This document shows positions 32,749 to 40,961 of a stretch of 52,825 nucleotides of DNA, one piece after another. Position 1 is the first letter of the stretch. Each line of letters opens with the position of its first letter. Both the position numbers and the translations under genes were made by a program. The DNA is taken from contig LWDJ01000034.1 of assembly GCA_002083435.1 (NCBI GenBank), positions 1-52,825 on the forward strand, in the 5' to 3' direction. This DNA comes from Proteobacteria bacterium SG_bin6. Lineage in GTDB: Bacteria; Pseudomonadota; Alphaproteobacteria; Sphingomonadales; Sphingomonadaceae. The notes under the pieces are model-generated. The model searched no databases. It worked only from the letters and a program-made list of their open reading frames with translations, and was not told where the DNA came from.

Positions 32749-32916
32749 TTAGCTCGAACGCAGGTTCGAAGCAACGTTCTGGAAGGTGAAGCGCAGGTTG
32801 TTACCCAGCGTGCTCATCGCGGCAATTGCGGCGACGGCGATCAGAGCGGCGATCAGGCCATATTCGATGGCGGTCGCGCCCTTGTTGTTCTTCACGAACT
32901 TGCGGATAGCGTTCAT
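32749..32916 (-). CDS. Flp family type IVb pilin
   Basis: A 55-aa Flp pilin precursor. A basic leader (MNAIRKFVKNNKG) is followed by the processing site G/ATAIEYGLIAALIAVAAI, with the Glu at position 5 of the mature chain and a hydrophobic helix. The tail is short and polar. CpaA would cleave after Gly. It is about 31 kb from cpaA and on the same strand, together with a second pilin gene upstream. Confidence 0.95.
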   Translation of the reverse strand: MNAIRKFVKNNKGATAIEYGLIAALIAVAAIAAMSTLGNNLRFTFQNVASNLRSS

Positions 32917-33047
32917 TTCCGGTCTCCAATCTTACTTTGCTCAAACACCCGGCCGACCCGAATTCCGGTCCAGCAATCGTGTTTCTATCGGGTGAAAGTT
33001 GACAAATCGTTTTGGGTGGATGGTTAACTTAATCTTATGAATGCGGC

Positions 33048-33227
33048 TCAGTTGGTGCTGGCTTGCGTCACGCGCGAGCTGACGCTGGTCCACATGCCGA
33101 TCGTCTGGCTAGCCACGGCCTGCAGCGAGGCGACCATCGCGATCACGATCAGCGAAACGATCAAGCCATATTCAACGGCGGTGGCGCCGCGTCGGTCTAT
33201 CAACAATCGGCGAAGGAGCGTTCGCAT
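33048..33227 (-). CDS. Second Flp family type IVb pilin-like protein
   Basis: A 59-aa prepilin-like protein. Leader MRTLLRRLLIDRRG is followed by ATAVEYGLIVSLIVIAMVAS, keeping the cleavage Gly and the Glu at +5. The rest is a polar tail. It is diverged from the first pilin (32749-32916), mainly in the leader and tail, so the two are paralogues rather than a recent duplicate. It lies 131 bp upstream of the first pilin. It could be a minor pilin. Confidence 0.88.
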   Translation of the reverse strand: MRTLLRRLLIDRRGATAVEYGLIVSLIVIAMVASLQAVASQTIGMWTSVSSRVTQASTN

Positions 33228-33328
33228 TGGTTAAACCTGCTGGTTGGTGTCGCCCAATTTTAAAGATCGATCGTTAACAACTTGCTGCCGTCCGCATGTC
33301 AGTCCCGCCTTTCCCTCGGCCGTCGCAG

Positions 33329-33348
33329 CCGGCGGCCGCGGCCGCCGG
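33329..33348. repeat. 20-bp perfect palindrome
   Basis: CCGGCGGCCGCGGCCGCCGG is identical to its reverse complement. It lies between the pilin-like gene and mutT. A single-stranded hairpin or protein site is possible; there is no T-run to make it a terminator. Confidence 0.6.
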
Positions 33349-33408
33349 TTAACATTCGTGTGACCAAAGCATGGCGCGCGCGGCCGTGGCTTGTTAGGCG
33401 CGCTCGAT

Positions 33409-33813
33409 ATGGGTTCTGCTCTTTTCCCGATCGTGGCGGCCGCGCTGGTCGATGGCGATGGCCGTGTGCTGCTGCAACAGCGGCCGCCAGGCAAGGAGAT
33501 GGCCGGGCTGTGGGAGTTTCCCGGCGGCAAGATCGAGCCTGGCGAGTCGCCCGAGGCCGCGCTGATCCGCGAGCTGCGCGAGGAACTGGGGATCGATACC
33601 GATGCCGCGTGCCTCGCCCCCGCGGCCTTCGGCAGTGCGCCGCTTGGTGAACGCCATCTGTTGCTGCTGCTGTTCGTCTGCCGCAAATGGCGGGGGATGC
33701 CGCAGCCGCTGGAGGGCGGCGCGTTGCGCTGGGCGCGCCCGGCGGCGATGCACGCGCTGCCAATGCCGCCCGCCGACCGGCCGCTGATCGGCCTGATCGA
33801 GGCGCTGATTTAG
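33409..33813 (+). CDS. mutT: MutT family 8-oxo-dGTP-type Nudix pyrophosphohydrolase
   Basis: A 134-aa Nudix hydrolase. The Nudix box runs from GGKIEPGESPEAALI to RELREELGI (residues 39-62), matching GX5EX7REUXEEXGU. It removes oxidised nucleotides such as 8-oxo-dGTP from the pool. The QQRPPGKEMAGLWEFPGG lead-in is typical of MutT. The ATG at 33409 is preferred over one 18 bp upstream. It is monocistronic here. Confidence 0.93.
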   Translation: MGSALFPIVAAALVDGDGRVLLQQRPPGKEMAGLWEFPGGKIEPGESPEAALIRELREELGIDTDAACLAPAAFGSAPLGERHLLLLLFVCRKWRGMPQPLEGGALRWARPAAMHALPMPPADRPLIGLIEALI

Positions 33814-34031
33814 GGGGTGAATGTTTGAGCGACCGTTTTCCGCGCGGCGACTCAATGGCTGTGCTGGGGCGGCAAGGCGACTGTCTGCTTCAGGCCGAAC
33901 CGCTTGGTGAAGCGGACGTCGTCAACCGAGGCGGTAGCCGAGGAACTGCTTGGCACTCAATGAGCGGACCGCCGGGTATTCGCACTGCCGCAATCCCTGT
34001 AGGCCAATTTGATCTGAATAGGCGACGTTGC

Positions 34032-34565
34032 TCAGAGGAGTATTGTCACCTCATCGTGCTTCAACGAGGCGAGTGCATCCTGCCAAGGCGTGCCCCTGGG
34101 AACTTCTCGCCGCGACGCCTTGAACATCTCAGTGGCGATCGCGCCCGCGTAGAACCTGACGAATAGACCAGCATAAGGCAGCTTCAGTTCCGCGCGAAGA
34201 TTGTGGAGGATTGCGTTCCAGAGTTCGAGGCTGTCGGAACCGCCGCCGCGGGGCCGAGCATCGGCTCTGCGCCGGTTTTCCAAGGCACGCGCAATCTTGG
34301 CCTCTGACCAGCCCTTTCGCTTCATACGTGCCGCTTCTTTGGCGAGCTCTTCCTCAAGCGTCTCGGGCGTGTCGTGTCGGGGGGCAAGGACGGTGCCGCA
34401 GTCACAGTGCCCCCGAGTGGTCAAGTATTGTCGCTCATCCTCCCGCAGCACCTTCCGAATGGATGGATTGTCTGCAGGATCAGCCGTGCGACCATACCGG
34501 TCCATAATTGTACGAACTGCGTCAGCATTGTCCGTCGGTACAATCAAGGTGATGAAGTGGCACAT
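34032..34565 (-). CDS. Conserved hypothetical with CxC motif, accessory-looking
   Basis: A 177-aa protein that begins MCHFITLIVPTDNADAVRTI and has Cys54 and Cys56 in RGHCDCGTVLAPRH. A charged helix (KEAARMKRKGW) follows. I recognise no family. Base composition drops around it compared with its neighbours, with more AT-rich codons, and it stands alone, flanked by 218 bp and 98 bp of gene-free sequence. Recent acquisition is possible but no transposase or repeat flanks it. Confidence 0.68.
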   Translation of the reverse strand: MCHFITLIVPTDNADAVRTIMDRYGRTADPADNPSIRKVLREDERQYLTTRGHCDCGTVLAPRHDTPETLEEELAKEAARMKRKGWSEAKIARALENRRRADARPRGGGSDSLELWNAILHNLRAELKLPYAGLFVRFYAGAIATEMFKASRREVPRGTPWQDALASLKHDEVTILL

Positions 34566-34663
34566 TCAAACAACCTAGCCGCGCGTGTCGATTGTCTGCA
34601 ATTGTGTAACCAAGGCAGTCAGGTTGACGTCGCAATGTGCAGGCGCTTGCCGCCTGCCCGCTT

Positions 34664-35515
34664 TCATAAGTTCACAGCTTTATTGCCCGGCCGCAAGGCC
34701 GCCGCGAGCGAGGCGGTCGCGCTGCCGCGCCGTGCCGGTTGCGGCTGATCGGGGCTCGGCGACCAGCCGGTCAGGAAAACGATCTCGAACCGTTCGGTAA
34801 CGCGCCCCTCCGCGTCGGCGTGTGCCTGGAAGCTTGCGGCGAGGCGCGCGAGCGTCTCGCGGCGGAGCGGTACGCGACCGGGCATCACATTGCCCGCCGC
34901 CATTCCGCGCAGATCGCCGAGCAGCCGCCACAGGTCGCGGTAGCGCACGGTCAGCGTCTCGCCGTCGGCGACGGGCAGCGCGAAGCCGGCGCGGGCAAGG
35001 AGGTCGCCGCCCGCGCGCACATCGATCTGGGGGTGGAGCCGCGCCGCCGGTCGATCGCCCTCGGCCTCGCGCAGGGCGGCGCGCAGCGTCGCGAGGCTGC
35101 CGGCGCCAAGAAAGGCGGCAAGGAACAGCCCGTCGGGGCGCAACGCGCGCCGCGCCAAGGCAAGCGCGCCGGGCAGATCGTTGACGCTGTCGAGAACACC
35201 CGCCGACACGATCAGATCGAACGCCCCGTCGGCGAAGGGCAGCGCGTCCTCGCGCCCCTGCACCCCGCCGCTCGCCCGCGCGAAGCCGAATCCCGCGTCG
35301 AGCCGCGCCACCCGCGCGCCCTCGGGCGCCACGAACGCGCCATCGAAACAGCCGAGATCGAGCACGTCACGGAAAACACGCTTCACCCCGGCCAGCCGAT
35401 CGGCGACCCCCTCCAGCATATAGGCGCGCAGGAAATCATGCTCGGCGAAGCCGGGGGCGGCGCGGTCGCGCGCCCTGGCGCGAGCGGCGGGATCGAAAAT
35501 CTGGGGCGGGCTCAC
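34664..35515 (-). CDS. SAM-dependent methyltransferase (BioC/NDUFAF5-like)
   Basis: A 283-aa class I methyltransferase. Motif I is VLDLGCFDGAFV, and DAFDLIVSAG-like motif II appears as GAFDLIVSAGVLDSVNDLPGA. It then has an RRALRPDGLFLAAFLG region. The GTG at 35515 is favoured because homologues begin with a PPQIFD-like motif and an upstream ATG overlaps the divergent comF start. The alphaproteobacterial relatives next to comF are NDUFAF5-like; the substrate is unproven. Confidence 0.85.
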   Translation of the reverse strand: MSPPQIFDPAARARARDRAAPGFAEHDFLRAYMLEGVADRLAGVKRVFRDVLDLGCFDGAFVAPEGARVARLDAGFGFARASGGVQGREDALPFADGAFDLIVSAGVLDSVNDLPGALALARRALRPDGLFLAAFLGAGSLATLRAALREAEGDRPAARLHPQIDVRAGGDLLARAGFALPVADGETLTVRYRDLWRLLGDLRGMAAGNVMPGRVPLRRETLARLAASFQAHADAEGRVTERFEIVFLTGWSPSPDQPQPARRGSATASLAAALRPGNKAVNL

Positions 35516-35558
35516 GCGGTGCCTTGTGGGGGCGGCGCGGGCCGGCGACAAGGGGGCG

Positions 35559-36284
35559 ATGCGCGCGCTGCTCGCACCCTGGCGCTTCGCGGTCGATGCC
35601 GCGCTGCCGCCGCGCTGCCCGGGATGCGGCGCGGTGAGCGGCGCCGATCACCTGTTCTGCGCCGCCTGCTGGGGAAGCCTGCGCTGGCTGACCCCGCCCT
35701 GGTGCGCCAGCTGCTTCCACCCCTTGGCCGATAGCGAGGTTCTGTGCGCGCGCTGTACCGAGCATCCGCCCGGCCATGACGGGGTGCGCGCCGCGGTCGG
35801 CTATGATGCGATCGCCCGGGCGATGGTGCTGCGCCTGAAGCATGGCGGGCATATCGCCTATGCGGAAACGATCGCCGCTCACCTCGCGCGGCTGGTTCCC
35901 GACGAGGCCGAACTGCTCGTGCCGGTGCCGCTCCACCGCTGGCGGCTGTGGCGGCGCGGCTTCAACCAAGCGGTACTGATCGCCGACGGGGTGGGGCGGC
36001 GGCGCGACGTTCCGGTCGCGCGCGACGTGCTGCGCCGGGTTCTGGCGACGCCGATGCTGCGCGGGTTGGGGCGGCGGGCACGGGCACGGGCGGTGGCCGA
36101 GGCGTTCGCGCTGGCGCCGGCAAGCGTTCAGCGACTCGCCGGGCGCCACGTGCTGCTGGTCGACGATGTCTATACCAGCGGCGCCACCGCCGAGGCGTGC
36201 GCCGGCCTGCTGCGCGCCGCCGGCGCCGCCCGCGTAGAAATTCTATGCTGGGCGCGGGTATTGGACGGTGCGGAGCACGATTGA
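35559..36284 (+). CDS. comF: ComF family phosphoribosyltransferase-like protein
   Basis: A 241-aa ComF/GntX-type protein. Two zinc-ribbon-like Cys pairs are at the N-terminus (PPRCPGCGAVSGADHLFCAACW, in two parts; then CASCF and CARC). The phosphoribosyltransferase fold follows with the PRPP motif VLLVDDVYTSGATAEAC. In competence-bearing bacteria ComF aids DNA uptake; elsewhere its role is unclear. The start at 35559 is preferred over a GTG 33 bp upstream because the latter overlaps the opposite promoter region. A run with grxC follows, 31 bp later. Confidence 0.92.
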   Translation: MRALLAPWRFAVDAALPPRCPGCGAVSGADHLFCAACWGSLRWLTPPWCASCFHPLADSEVLCARCTEHPPGHDGVRAAVGYDAIARAMVLRLKHGGHIAYAETIAAHLARLVPDEAELLVPVPLHRWRLWRRGFNQAVLIADGVGRRRDVPVARDVLRRVLATPMLRGLGRRARARAVAEAFALAPASVQRLAGRHVLLVDDVYTSGATAEACAGLLRAAGAARVEILCWARVLDGAEHD

Positions 36285-36315
36285 CATTGGCGCCGCATCG
36301 CCACACCTCCACCGC

Positions 36316-36573
36316 ATGAGCAAGGTCGAAATCTATACCAAGGCGTTTTGCCCCTATTGCGCGCGCGCGCTGAAGTTGTTGCGCGGCAAACCCGTCGAGA
36401 TCGAGGAATTCGACATCACCCTTGGCGGCCCCAAGCGCGCCGAGATGCTGGAACGCGCGCCGGGGGCGACCACCGTGCCGCAGATTTTCATCAATGGCCG
36501 CCATGTCGGCGGGTCCGACGATCTCGCGGCTTTGGAACGCGCGGGCGAGCTTGACGCGCTGATCGCGGCATGA
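36316..36573 (+). CDS. grxC: Glutaredoxin 3
   Basis: An 85-aa class I glutaredoxin. The redox CPYC is at Cys12-Cys15 (AFCPYCARA). TTVPQIFIN (cis-Pro loop) and GGSDDLAAL bind glutathione. A TTGACA box lies about 30 bp upstream of the ATG, though no convincing -10 is seen. It overlaps the next gene by 4 bp, so redox enzyme and hydrolase are co-translated. Confidence 0.96.
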   Translation: MSKVEIYTKAFCPYCARALKLLRGKPVEIEEFDITLGGPKRAEMLERAPGATTVPQIFINGRHVGGSDDLAALERAGELDALIAA

Positions 36574-37391
36574 AGCTCGCGCTATTGCAGATGACCGGCG
36601 GGATCGACCCCGCGGTCAACGCGCAGACGATCGAAGCGGCGATCGCCGAGGCGGCGGCGGCGGGGGCGGTGATGCTGTTCACGCCCGAAATGTCCGGGCT
36701 GCTCGATCAGGACCGCGCCCGGGCGGCGGACAAGTTGCGCGCCGAAGACGAGGACACGGTATTGGCGCGCGTTCGCGCGGCGGCGGCGCGGCACGGCCTG
36801 TGGGTGCATCTCGGCTCGCTCTCGCTCCGGGGCGAGGGCGGCAAGCTCGCCAATCGCGGCTTCGTGATCGATTCCGCCGGCCAGATGCGCGCACGCTATG
36901 ACAAGCTCCACCTGTTCGACGTCGATCTGCCGACCGGCGAGAGATGGCGCGAATCGGCGAGCTATGGGGCGGGCGACGGTGCGGCGGTGGTCGAAACCCC
37001 GATCGGCGCGCTGGGTTTGTCGATCTGTTACGATCTGCGCTTCGCCGACCTCTACCGCGCGCTGAGCGACGCGGGGGCCGAACTGCTCGCGGTGCCGGCC
37101 GCCTTCACCCGACCGACTGGCGCGGCGCACTGGCATGTGTTGCTGCGCGCGCGCGCAATCGAGGCGGGCGCCTTCGTGATCGCCGCCGCGCAGACGGGCG
37201 AGCACGAGGATGGCCGCGCCACCTTTGGCCACAGCCTGGTGGTCGATCCCTGGGGCGAGGTGCTGCTCGATATGGGCGCGGCGCCCGGGTTGGGCTTCGC
37301 CGAGATCGACCGCGCGCGGTTGGCCGAGGTACGCGCGCGGGTGCCGGTGCTGCGCCACCGCCGGCCAATCCCGGCGGTGGTTCGCGCATGA
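36570..37391 (+). CDS. Carbon-nitrogen hydrolase (nitrilase superfamily, Nit-like)
   Basis: A 273-aa nitrilase-superfamily amidase. The Glu-Lys-Cys triad is intact: Glu40 (FTPEMSG), Lys112 (RYDKLHLFDVDL) and Cys153 (SICYDLRFADL). RARAIEAGAFVIAAAQ and GEHEDGRATFGHSLVVDPWG are typical of the Nit1/Nit2 group, which removes damaged deaminated glutathione. Its 4-bp overlap with grxC and location upstream of DUF1178 fits that role. The substrate is inference. Confidence 0.93.
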   Translation: MKLALLQMTGGIDPAVNAQTIEAAIAEAAAAGAVMLFTPEMSGLLDQDRARAADKLRAEDEDTVLARVRAAAARHGLWVHLGSLSLRGEGGKLANRGFVIDSAGQMRARYDKLHLFDVDLPTGERWRESASYGAGDGAAVVETPIGALGLSICYDLRFADLYRALSDAGAELLAVPAAFTRPTGAAHWHVLLRARAIEAGAFVIAAAQTGEHEDGRATFGHSLVVDPWGEVLLDMGAAPGLGFAEIDRARLAEVRARVPVLRHRRPIPAVVRA

Positions 37392-37819
37392 TCGTGTTCG
37401 ACCTGTGCTGCGGAGGCGGGCACAAGTTCGAAGCCTGGTTCGCCTCCTCCGCCGCTTATGAGGCGCAGCGAACGCAGGGTCTGCTCAATTGCCCCTGCTG
37501 CGGCTCGGCCGAAGTCGAGAAGGCGGTGATGGCGCCGAACATCGCGGTCCGTCGCGAAACGCCGCCCGCGACGCCTGCCTCCTCCGGGGGTGAGGCATTG
37601 CTGCGCGCGCTCGCCGAGGCGCAGGCGCGACTGCTCGAACAGTCCGAATGGGTTGGGCAGAGCTTTGCCGCGCGGGCGCGGGCAATGTATCTGGGCGAGG
37701 AGACGCCGGTGCTCATCCACGGCCAGGCGAGCCCTGCCGAGGCGCGTGAGCTGGTGGAGGAAGGCGTCCCCGTCGCCCCCTTGCCCTTTCCCGTGGTGCC
37801 GCCCGAAGCCCTCAATTGA
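37388..37819 (+). CDS. DUF1178 family protein
   Basis: A 143-aa protein with a DUF1178 zinc-ribbon start. MIVFDLCCGGGHKFEAWF and LLNCPCCGSAEVEKAVMAPN carry Cys pairs. The C-terminal region is helical, with YLGEETPVLIHGQAS. The function is unknown. It overlaps the nitrilase gene by 4 bp, ending the comF-grxC-nitrilase run. Confidence 0.92.
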   Translation: MIVFDLCCGGGHKFEAWFASSAAYEAQRTQGLLNCPCCGSAEVEKAVMAPNIAVRRETPPATPASSGGEALLRALAEAQARLLEQSEWVGQSFAARARAMYLGEETPVLIHGQASPAEARELVEEGVPVAPLPFPVVPPEALN

Positions 37820-37824
37820 CCCAC

Positions 37825-37838
37825 GGCGTCGCCCCGGC
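37825..37838. repeat. Half copy of the GC-rich REP-like element
   Basis: GGCGTCGCCCCGGC is identical to positions 8154-8167 of copy 1. No facing arm is present here, so it is a fragment or a coincidence of a common 14-mer. It lies between the DUF1178 stop and tRNA-Arg. Confidence 0.4.
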
Positions 37839-37852
37839 TAGGCCAGCGCCAC

Positions 37853-37929
37853 GCCCCCGTAGCTCAGCCGGATAGAGCGACGGTTTCCTAAACCGCAGGT
37901 CGGAGGTTCGAGTCCTCTCGGGGGCGCCA
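37853..37929 (+). tRNA. tRNA-Arg (anticodon CCT)
   Basis: A 77-nt cloverleaf. The acceptor GCCCCCG pairs with CGGGGGC, the D arm is GCTC...GAGC, and the anticodon loop TTCCTAA exposes CCT (reads AGG). The T arm is GGAGGTTCGAGTCCTCT. Discriminator G and encoded CCA end it. It lies between the convergent DUF1178 and purQ genes; no att-like repeat follows its 3' end. Confidence 0.96.
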
Positions 37930-37934
37930 GCCGC

Positions 37935-38603
37935 TCATGCGTTCACCGCCGCCAGCACGCCTTCGAGCAATCGCCGCCCGTCGGTGCCGCCATGCGCGGG
38001 CTCGATCCGGCGCTCGGGGTGGGGCATCATGCCGAGCACATTGCCACGCGCGTTGAGCACGCCAGCGATGTCACGCGCCGACCCGTTGACCCGCTCGGCA
38101 TAGCGCAGCGCGACGCGGCCTTCGCCCTCCAGCCGGTCGAGCGTCTCGGTATCGGCGAAGTAATTGCCGTCATGATGCGCGACCGGGATCACGATCTGCT
38201 CGCCCGCGCGGCAACGGCTGGTGAACAGGCTTTGCGCAGTGTCCACGGTGAGCGCCACGTCGCGGCAGACGAAGTTCAGCCCCGCGTTGCGCATCAGCGC
38301 GCCGGGGAGCAGGCCGATTTCGGTGAGCACCTGGAAACCGTTGCACACCCCCAGCACCGGCACGCCGCGCTCCGCCGCCGCCACGATCGCCGGCACAATC
38401 GCCGATCGCGCCGCGATCGCGCCGCAGCGCAGATAGTCCCCATAGGAGAAGCCGCCGGGCAGGGCGATCAGGCCGAGGCCTTCGGGCAATTCGGTGTCGC
38501 CATGCCACACCATCGCCGGCTTCGTGCCCGTCACCGCCTGGAGCGCGACCGCCATGTCGCGATCGCAATTGGAGCCCGGGAAGACGATGACCGCGGTCTT
38601 CAC
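37935..38603 (-). CDS. purQ: Phosphoribosylformylglycinamidine synthase subunit PurQ
   Basis: A 222-aa class I glutamine amidotransferase that supplies ammonia for FGAM synthesis. The nucleophile elbow is GVCNGFQVLTE and the catalytic His/Glu is near GMMPHPERRIE. VIVFPGSNCDRDM is the typical start. The GTG at 38603 is chosen; it overlaps the purS stop by 4 bp. PurS and PurQ must act with PurL, which is not in the window. Confidence 0.96.
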   Translation of the reverse strand: MKTAVIVFPGSNCDRDMAVALQAVTGTKPAMVWHGDTELPEGLGLIALPGGFSYGDYLRCGAIAARSAIVPAIVAAAERGVPVLGVCNGFQVLTEIGLLPGALMRNAGLNFVCRDVALTVDTAQSLFTSRCRAGEQIVIPVAHHDGNYFADTETLDRLEGEGRVALRYAERVNGSARDIAGVLNARGNVLGMMPHPERRIEPAHGGTDGRRLLEGVLAAVNA

Positions 38604-38830
38604 GCCCGTTCGACCCGGTAATTCTCGATCACGGTGTTGGCGAGCAGCTGGCGGCACATCGCGTCGATCTGGTCATCGCTGGTATCGTCGGCGACCTCGA
38701 GCTCGAACACCTTGCCGGCGCGGACATCGGCCACGCCGGCGAAGCCCAGGCCGCCCAAAGCCTTGTGGATCGCGCGGCCCTGGGGATCGAGCACGCCGGG
38801 TTTCAGGCTGACGATGATGCGCAGTTTCAT
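38600..38830 (-). CDS. purS: Phosphoribosylformylglycinamidine synthase subunit PurS
   Basis: A 76-aa PurS, the small bridging subunit of the three-protein FGAM synthetase. The start MKLRIIVSLKPGVLDPQG and the middle LGFAGVADVRAGKVFELE are typical. It lies between purC (38 bp upstream) and purQ (4-bp GTGA overlap). Confidence 0.96.
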   Translation of the reverse strand: MKLRIIVSLKPGVLDPQGRAIHKALGGLGFAGVADVRAGKVFELEVADDTSDDQIDAMCRQLLANTVIENYRVERA

Positions 38831-38868
38831 GGCGCGCGCTATGCCGTGCGCCGCGCCGCCGCGCAACC

Positions 38869-39648
38869 TTACTTGCCGCGCTGCTTGCGGTGGGTTTCCA
38901 AGTCGAGCACGGTGTTGTCCGCGCCTTCGGGGAGCAGACCCAGCCGGCGCGCGACCTCCTGATAGGCCTCCATCTCGCCCCCCAGATCGCGCCGGAAGCG
39001 ATCCTTGTCGAGCTTTTCGCCGGTCGCCATGTCCCACAAGCGGCAGCCATCGGGGCTGATCTCGTCCGCCAGGATGATGCGGCTATAGTCATTGTCCCAG
39101 ATGCGGCCGAATTCGAGCTTGAAGTCGATCAGCCGGATGCCGACGCCGCCGAACAGGCCGCAGAGGAAATCATTCACCCGGATCGCCAGATCGGCGATGT
39201 CGTGCATCTCTTCCTGGCTCGCCCAGCCGAAGCAGGCGATATGCTCCTCGGTGATCATCGGATCGCCGAGCGCGTCGTCCTTATAATAATATTCGATGAT
39301 CGTGCGCGGCAGCGGGGTGCCCTCCTCGATCCCGAGCCGCTTCGACAGCGATCCGGCGGCGACATTGCGCACCACCACCTCGATCGGGATGATCTCCACC
39401 TGGCGGATCAGCTGCTCGCGCATGTTGAGCCGGCGAATGAAGTGCGTCGGCACCCCGATCATCGCGAGCAGGGTGAAGACATGCTCCGAAATCCGGTTGT
39501 TGAGCACGCCCTTGCCGTTGATCGTGCCCTTTTTCTGCGCGTTGAAGGCGGTCGCGTCGTCCTTGAAATACTGGATCAGCGTGCCGGGTTCGGGCCCCTC
39601 ATAGAGGATCTTCGCTTTGCCTTCGTAAATCTGGCGGCGCCGGGCCAT
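38869..39648 (-). CDS. purC: SAICAR synthetase (phosphoribosylaminoimidazole-succinocarboxamide synthase)
   Basis: A 259-aa PurC adding aspartate to CAIR. Typical segments are QIYEGKAKILYEG, NNRISEHVFTLL, VEIIPIEVVVRNVAAGSL, KLEFGRIW and LADEISPDGCRLWD. It starts the purC-purS-purQ run on the minus strand. The start matches the family N-terminus; upstream codons run into a terminator hairpin. Confidence 0.97.
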   Translation of the reverse strand: MARRRQIYEGKAKILYEGPEPGTLIQYFKDDATAFNAQKKGTINGKGVLNNRISEHVFTLLAMIGVPTHFIRRLNMREQLIRQVEIIPIEVVVRNVAAGSLSKRLGIEEGTPLPRTIIEYYYKDDALGDPMITEEHIACFGWASQEEMHDIADLAIRVNDFLCGLFGGVGIRLIDFKLEFGRIWDNDYSRIILADEISPDGCRLWDMATGEKLDKDRFRRDLGGEMEAYQEVARRLGLLPEGADNTVLDLETHRKQRGK

Positions 39649-39668
39649 GGCTGTTCCTGAAATGCAAC

Positions 39669-39699
39669 GCCCCGGCCGCAGGGAGCGCGGGGCCGGGGC
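39669..39699 (-). terminator. Hairpin after kynU
   Basis: GCCCCGGCC (39669-39677) pairs with GGCCGGGGC (39691-39699) over a 13-nt loop. It lies downstream of the kynU stop and upstream of purC, so it may end the kynU transcript. No clear T-run follows, so termination strength is uncertain. The arms resemble the REP family core. Confidence 0.5.
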
Positions 39700-39752
39700 T
39701 AAGGCGCCAGCGTATAGCGTGGTTCCAGCCCCCGCGCAACGGCGGTCAGGCT

Positions 39753-40961
39753 TCAGGTCACCGCGCGACGGGTGACGAAACGTGGCTCCTGCCATGCGCG
39801 CCGGGCGATCACCTCGCCCAGAATCATGCCCGCGCGCGCCACGTCTTCGTGCGAAAGATAGAGCGGGGTCAGGCCCAGGCGCAGGATGTCGGGCGCGCGG
39901 AAATCGCCAATCACGCCGCGCTCGATCAGTGCCTGGCACAGTTCATAGGCATGGGCGTGGCGGAGCGCGATATGGCTGCCGCGCCGTGCCGGATCGCGCG
40001 GCGAGACGACTTCCAGCCCCAGCTCATCGGCGGTGGCGGCGAGTTGATCGAACAGCCGCGCGCTTTTGGCGGCGAGCAGCGCGGAATCGGCGGCAAGCAT
40101 CAGCTCGACTCCCGCTTCGAGCGCGGCGAGGCCGAGGATCGGCGGGGTGCCGGCCAGCCAGCGGCGGATGCCGGGGGCGGGGGCGTAGCCATCGGCGAAG
40201 TCGAACGGCGCGGCATGGCCCATCCATCCCGAGAGCGGGTTGGCAAGCCCGGCCTGATGGCGCTCTGCGACAAAAAGCCAGGCCGGCGCGCCCGGGCCAC
40301 CGTTCAGATATTTATAGCCGCAGCCGACCGCGAGATCGGCGCCCGCCGCGTTCAGGTCGATCGGCACCGCGCCGATGCTGTGGCTCAAATCCCAAAGCAC
40401 GCGCGCCCCGACCGCGTGCGCTTGCGCGGTCCAGGCGGCGAGATCGAATCGCTCGGCGGTCTTGTAATGGACATGGGTGAGCAGCAGCAGCGACACGCTT
40501 TTATCGAGCGCCCCGTCGAGCTGGCCTCGCTCGACCACGCGGAGCGTCGCACCCGGCACCGCCGCGACCGCGCCTTCAGCGATGTGGAGATCGGTCGGGA
40601 AGTTGCCGGCCTCGCTCAGCAGCACGCCGGGCCGCGCGCGCAGCGCGGCGACGATCAGCTTGTAAAGGTTCACCGAGGTCGAATCGCACGCGATCACCTC
40701 GCCGGGCGCGGCGCCGATCAGGCGGGCGATCTTGTCGCCGATCCGCGTCGGGGCGTCGATCCAGCCGTCGTTCCAGCCGCGGATCAGGCGTTCACCCCAT
40801 TGCCGCTCAGTCAGCCCGGCGACGGCCATGCGGGTGGCATGGGGCAGGGGGCCGAGTGAGTTGCCGTCGAGATAGATCACGCCTTCGGGCAATGCGAAGC
40901 GCGCGCGTAAAGGCGCGAGCGGATCGGCCGCGTCGAGCGCGCGCGCCTCGTCGAGCGTCAC
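39753..40961 (-). CDS. kynU: Kynureninase
   Basis: A 402-aa PLP enzyme cleaving kynurenine to anthranilate and alanine (tryptophan catabolism). The PLP lysine is Lys217 in GCGYKYLNGGPG, with the typical EGVIYLDGNSLGPLP start, SEAGNFPTDLHIAEG and DLSHSIGAVPID. It overlaps the upstream alpha/beta hydrolase by 4 bp. No kynA (tryptophan 2,3-dioxygenase) or standard kynB is within the window. Confidence 0.95.
   Translation of the reverse strand: MTLDEARALDAADPLAPLRARFALPEGVIYLDGNSLGPLPHATRMAVAGLTERQWGERLIRGWNDGWIDAPTRIGDKIARLIGAAPGEVIACDSTSVNLYKLIVAALRARPGVLLSEAGNFPTDLHIAEGAVAAVPGATLRVVERGQLDGALDKSVSLLLLTHVHYKTAERFDLAAWTAQAHAVGARVLWDLSHSIGAVPIDLNAAGADLAVGCGYKYLNGGPGAPAWLFVAERHQAGLANPLSGWMGHAAPFDFADGYAPAPGIRRWLAGTPPILGLAALEAGVELMLAADSALLAAKSARLFDQLAATADELGLEVVSPRDPARRGSHIALRHAHAYELCQALIERGVIGDFRAPDILRLGLTPLYLSHEDVARAGMILGEVIARRAWQEPRFVTRRAVT

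Noticed and set aside
32917..33300. CtrA binding sites upstream of the pilins
   Set aside because: TTAA half-sites are present (for example in TTAACTTAA and TTAAA...GTTAAC), but none has the 7-bp spacing of the consensus.
37853..37929. tRNA-Arg as an integration site
   Set aside because: No direct repeat of its 3' end and no integrase gene on either side.
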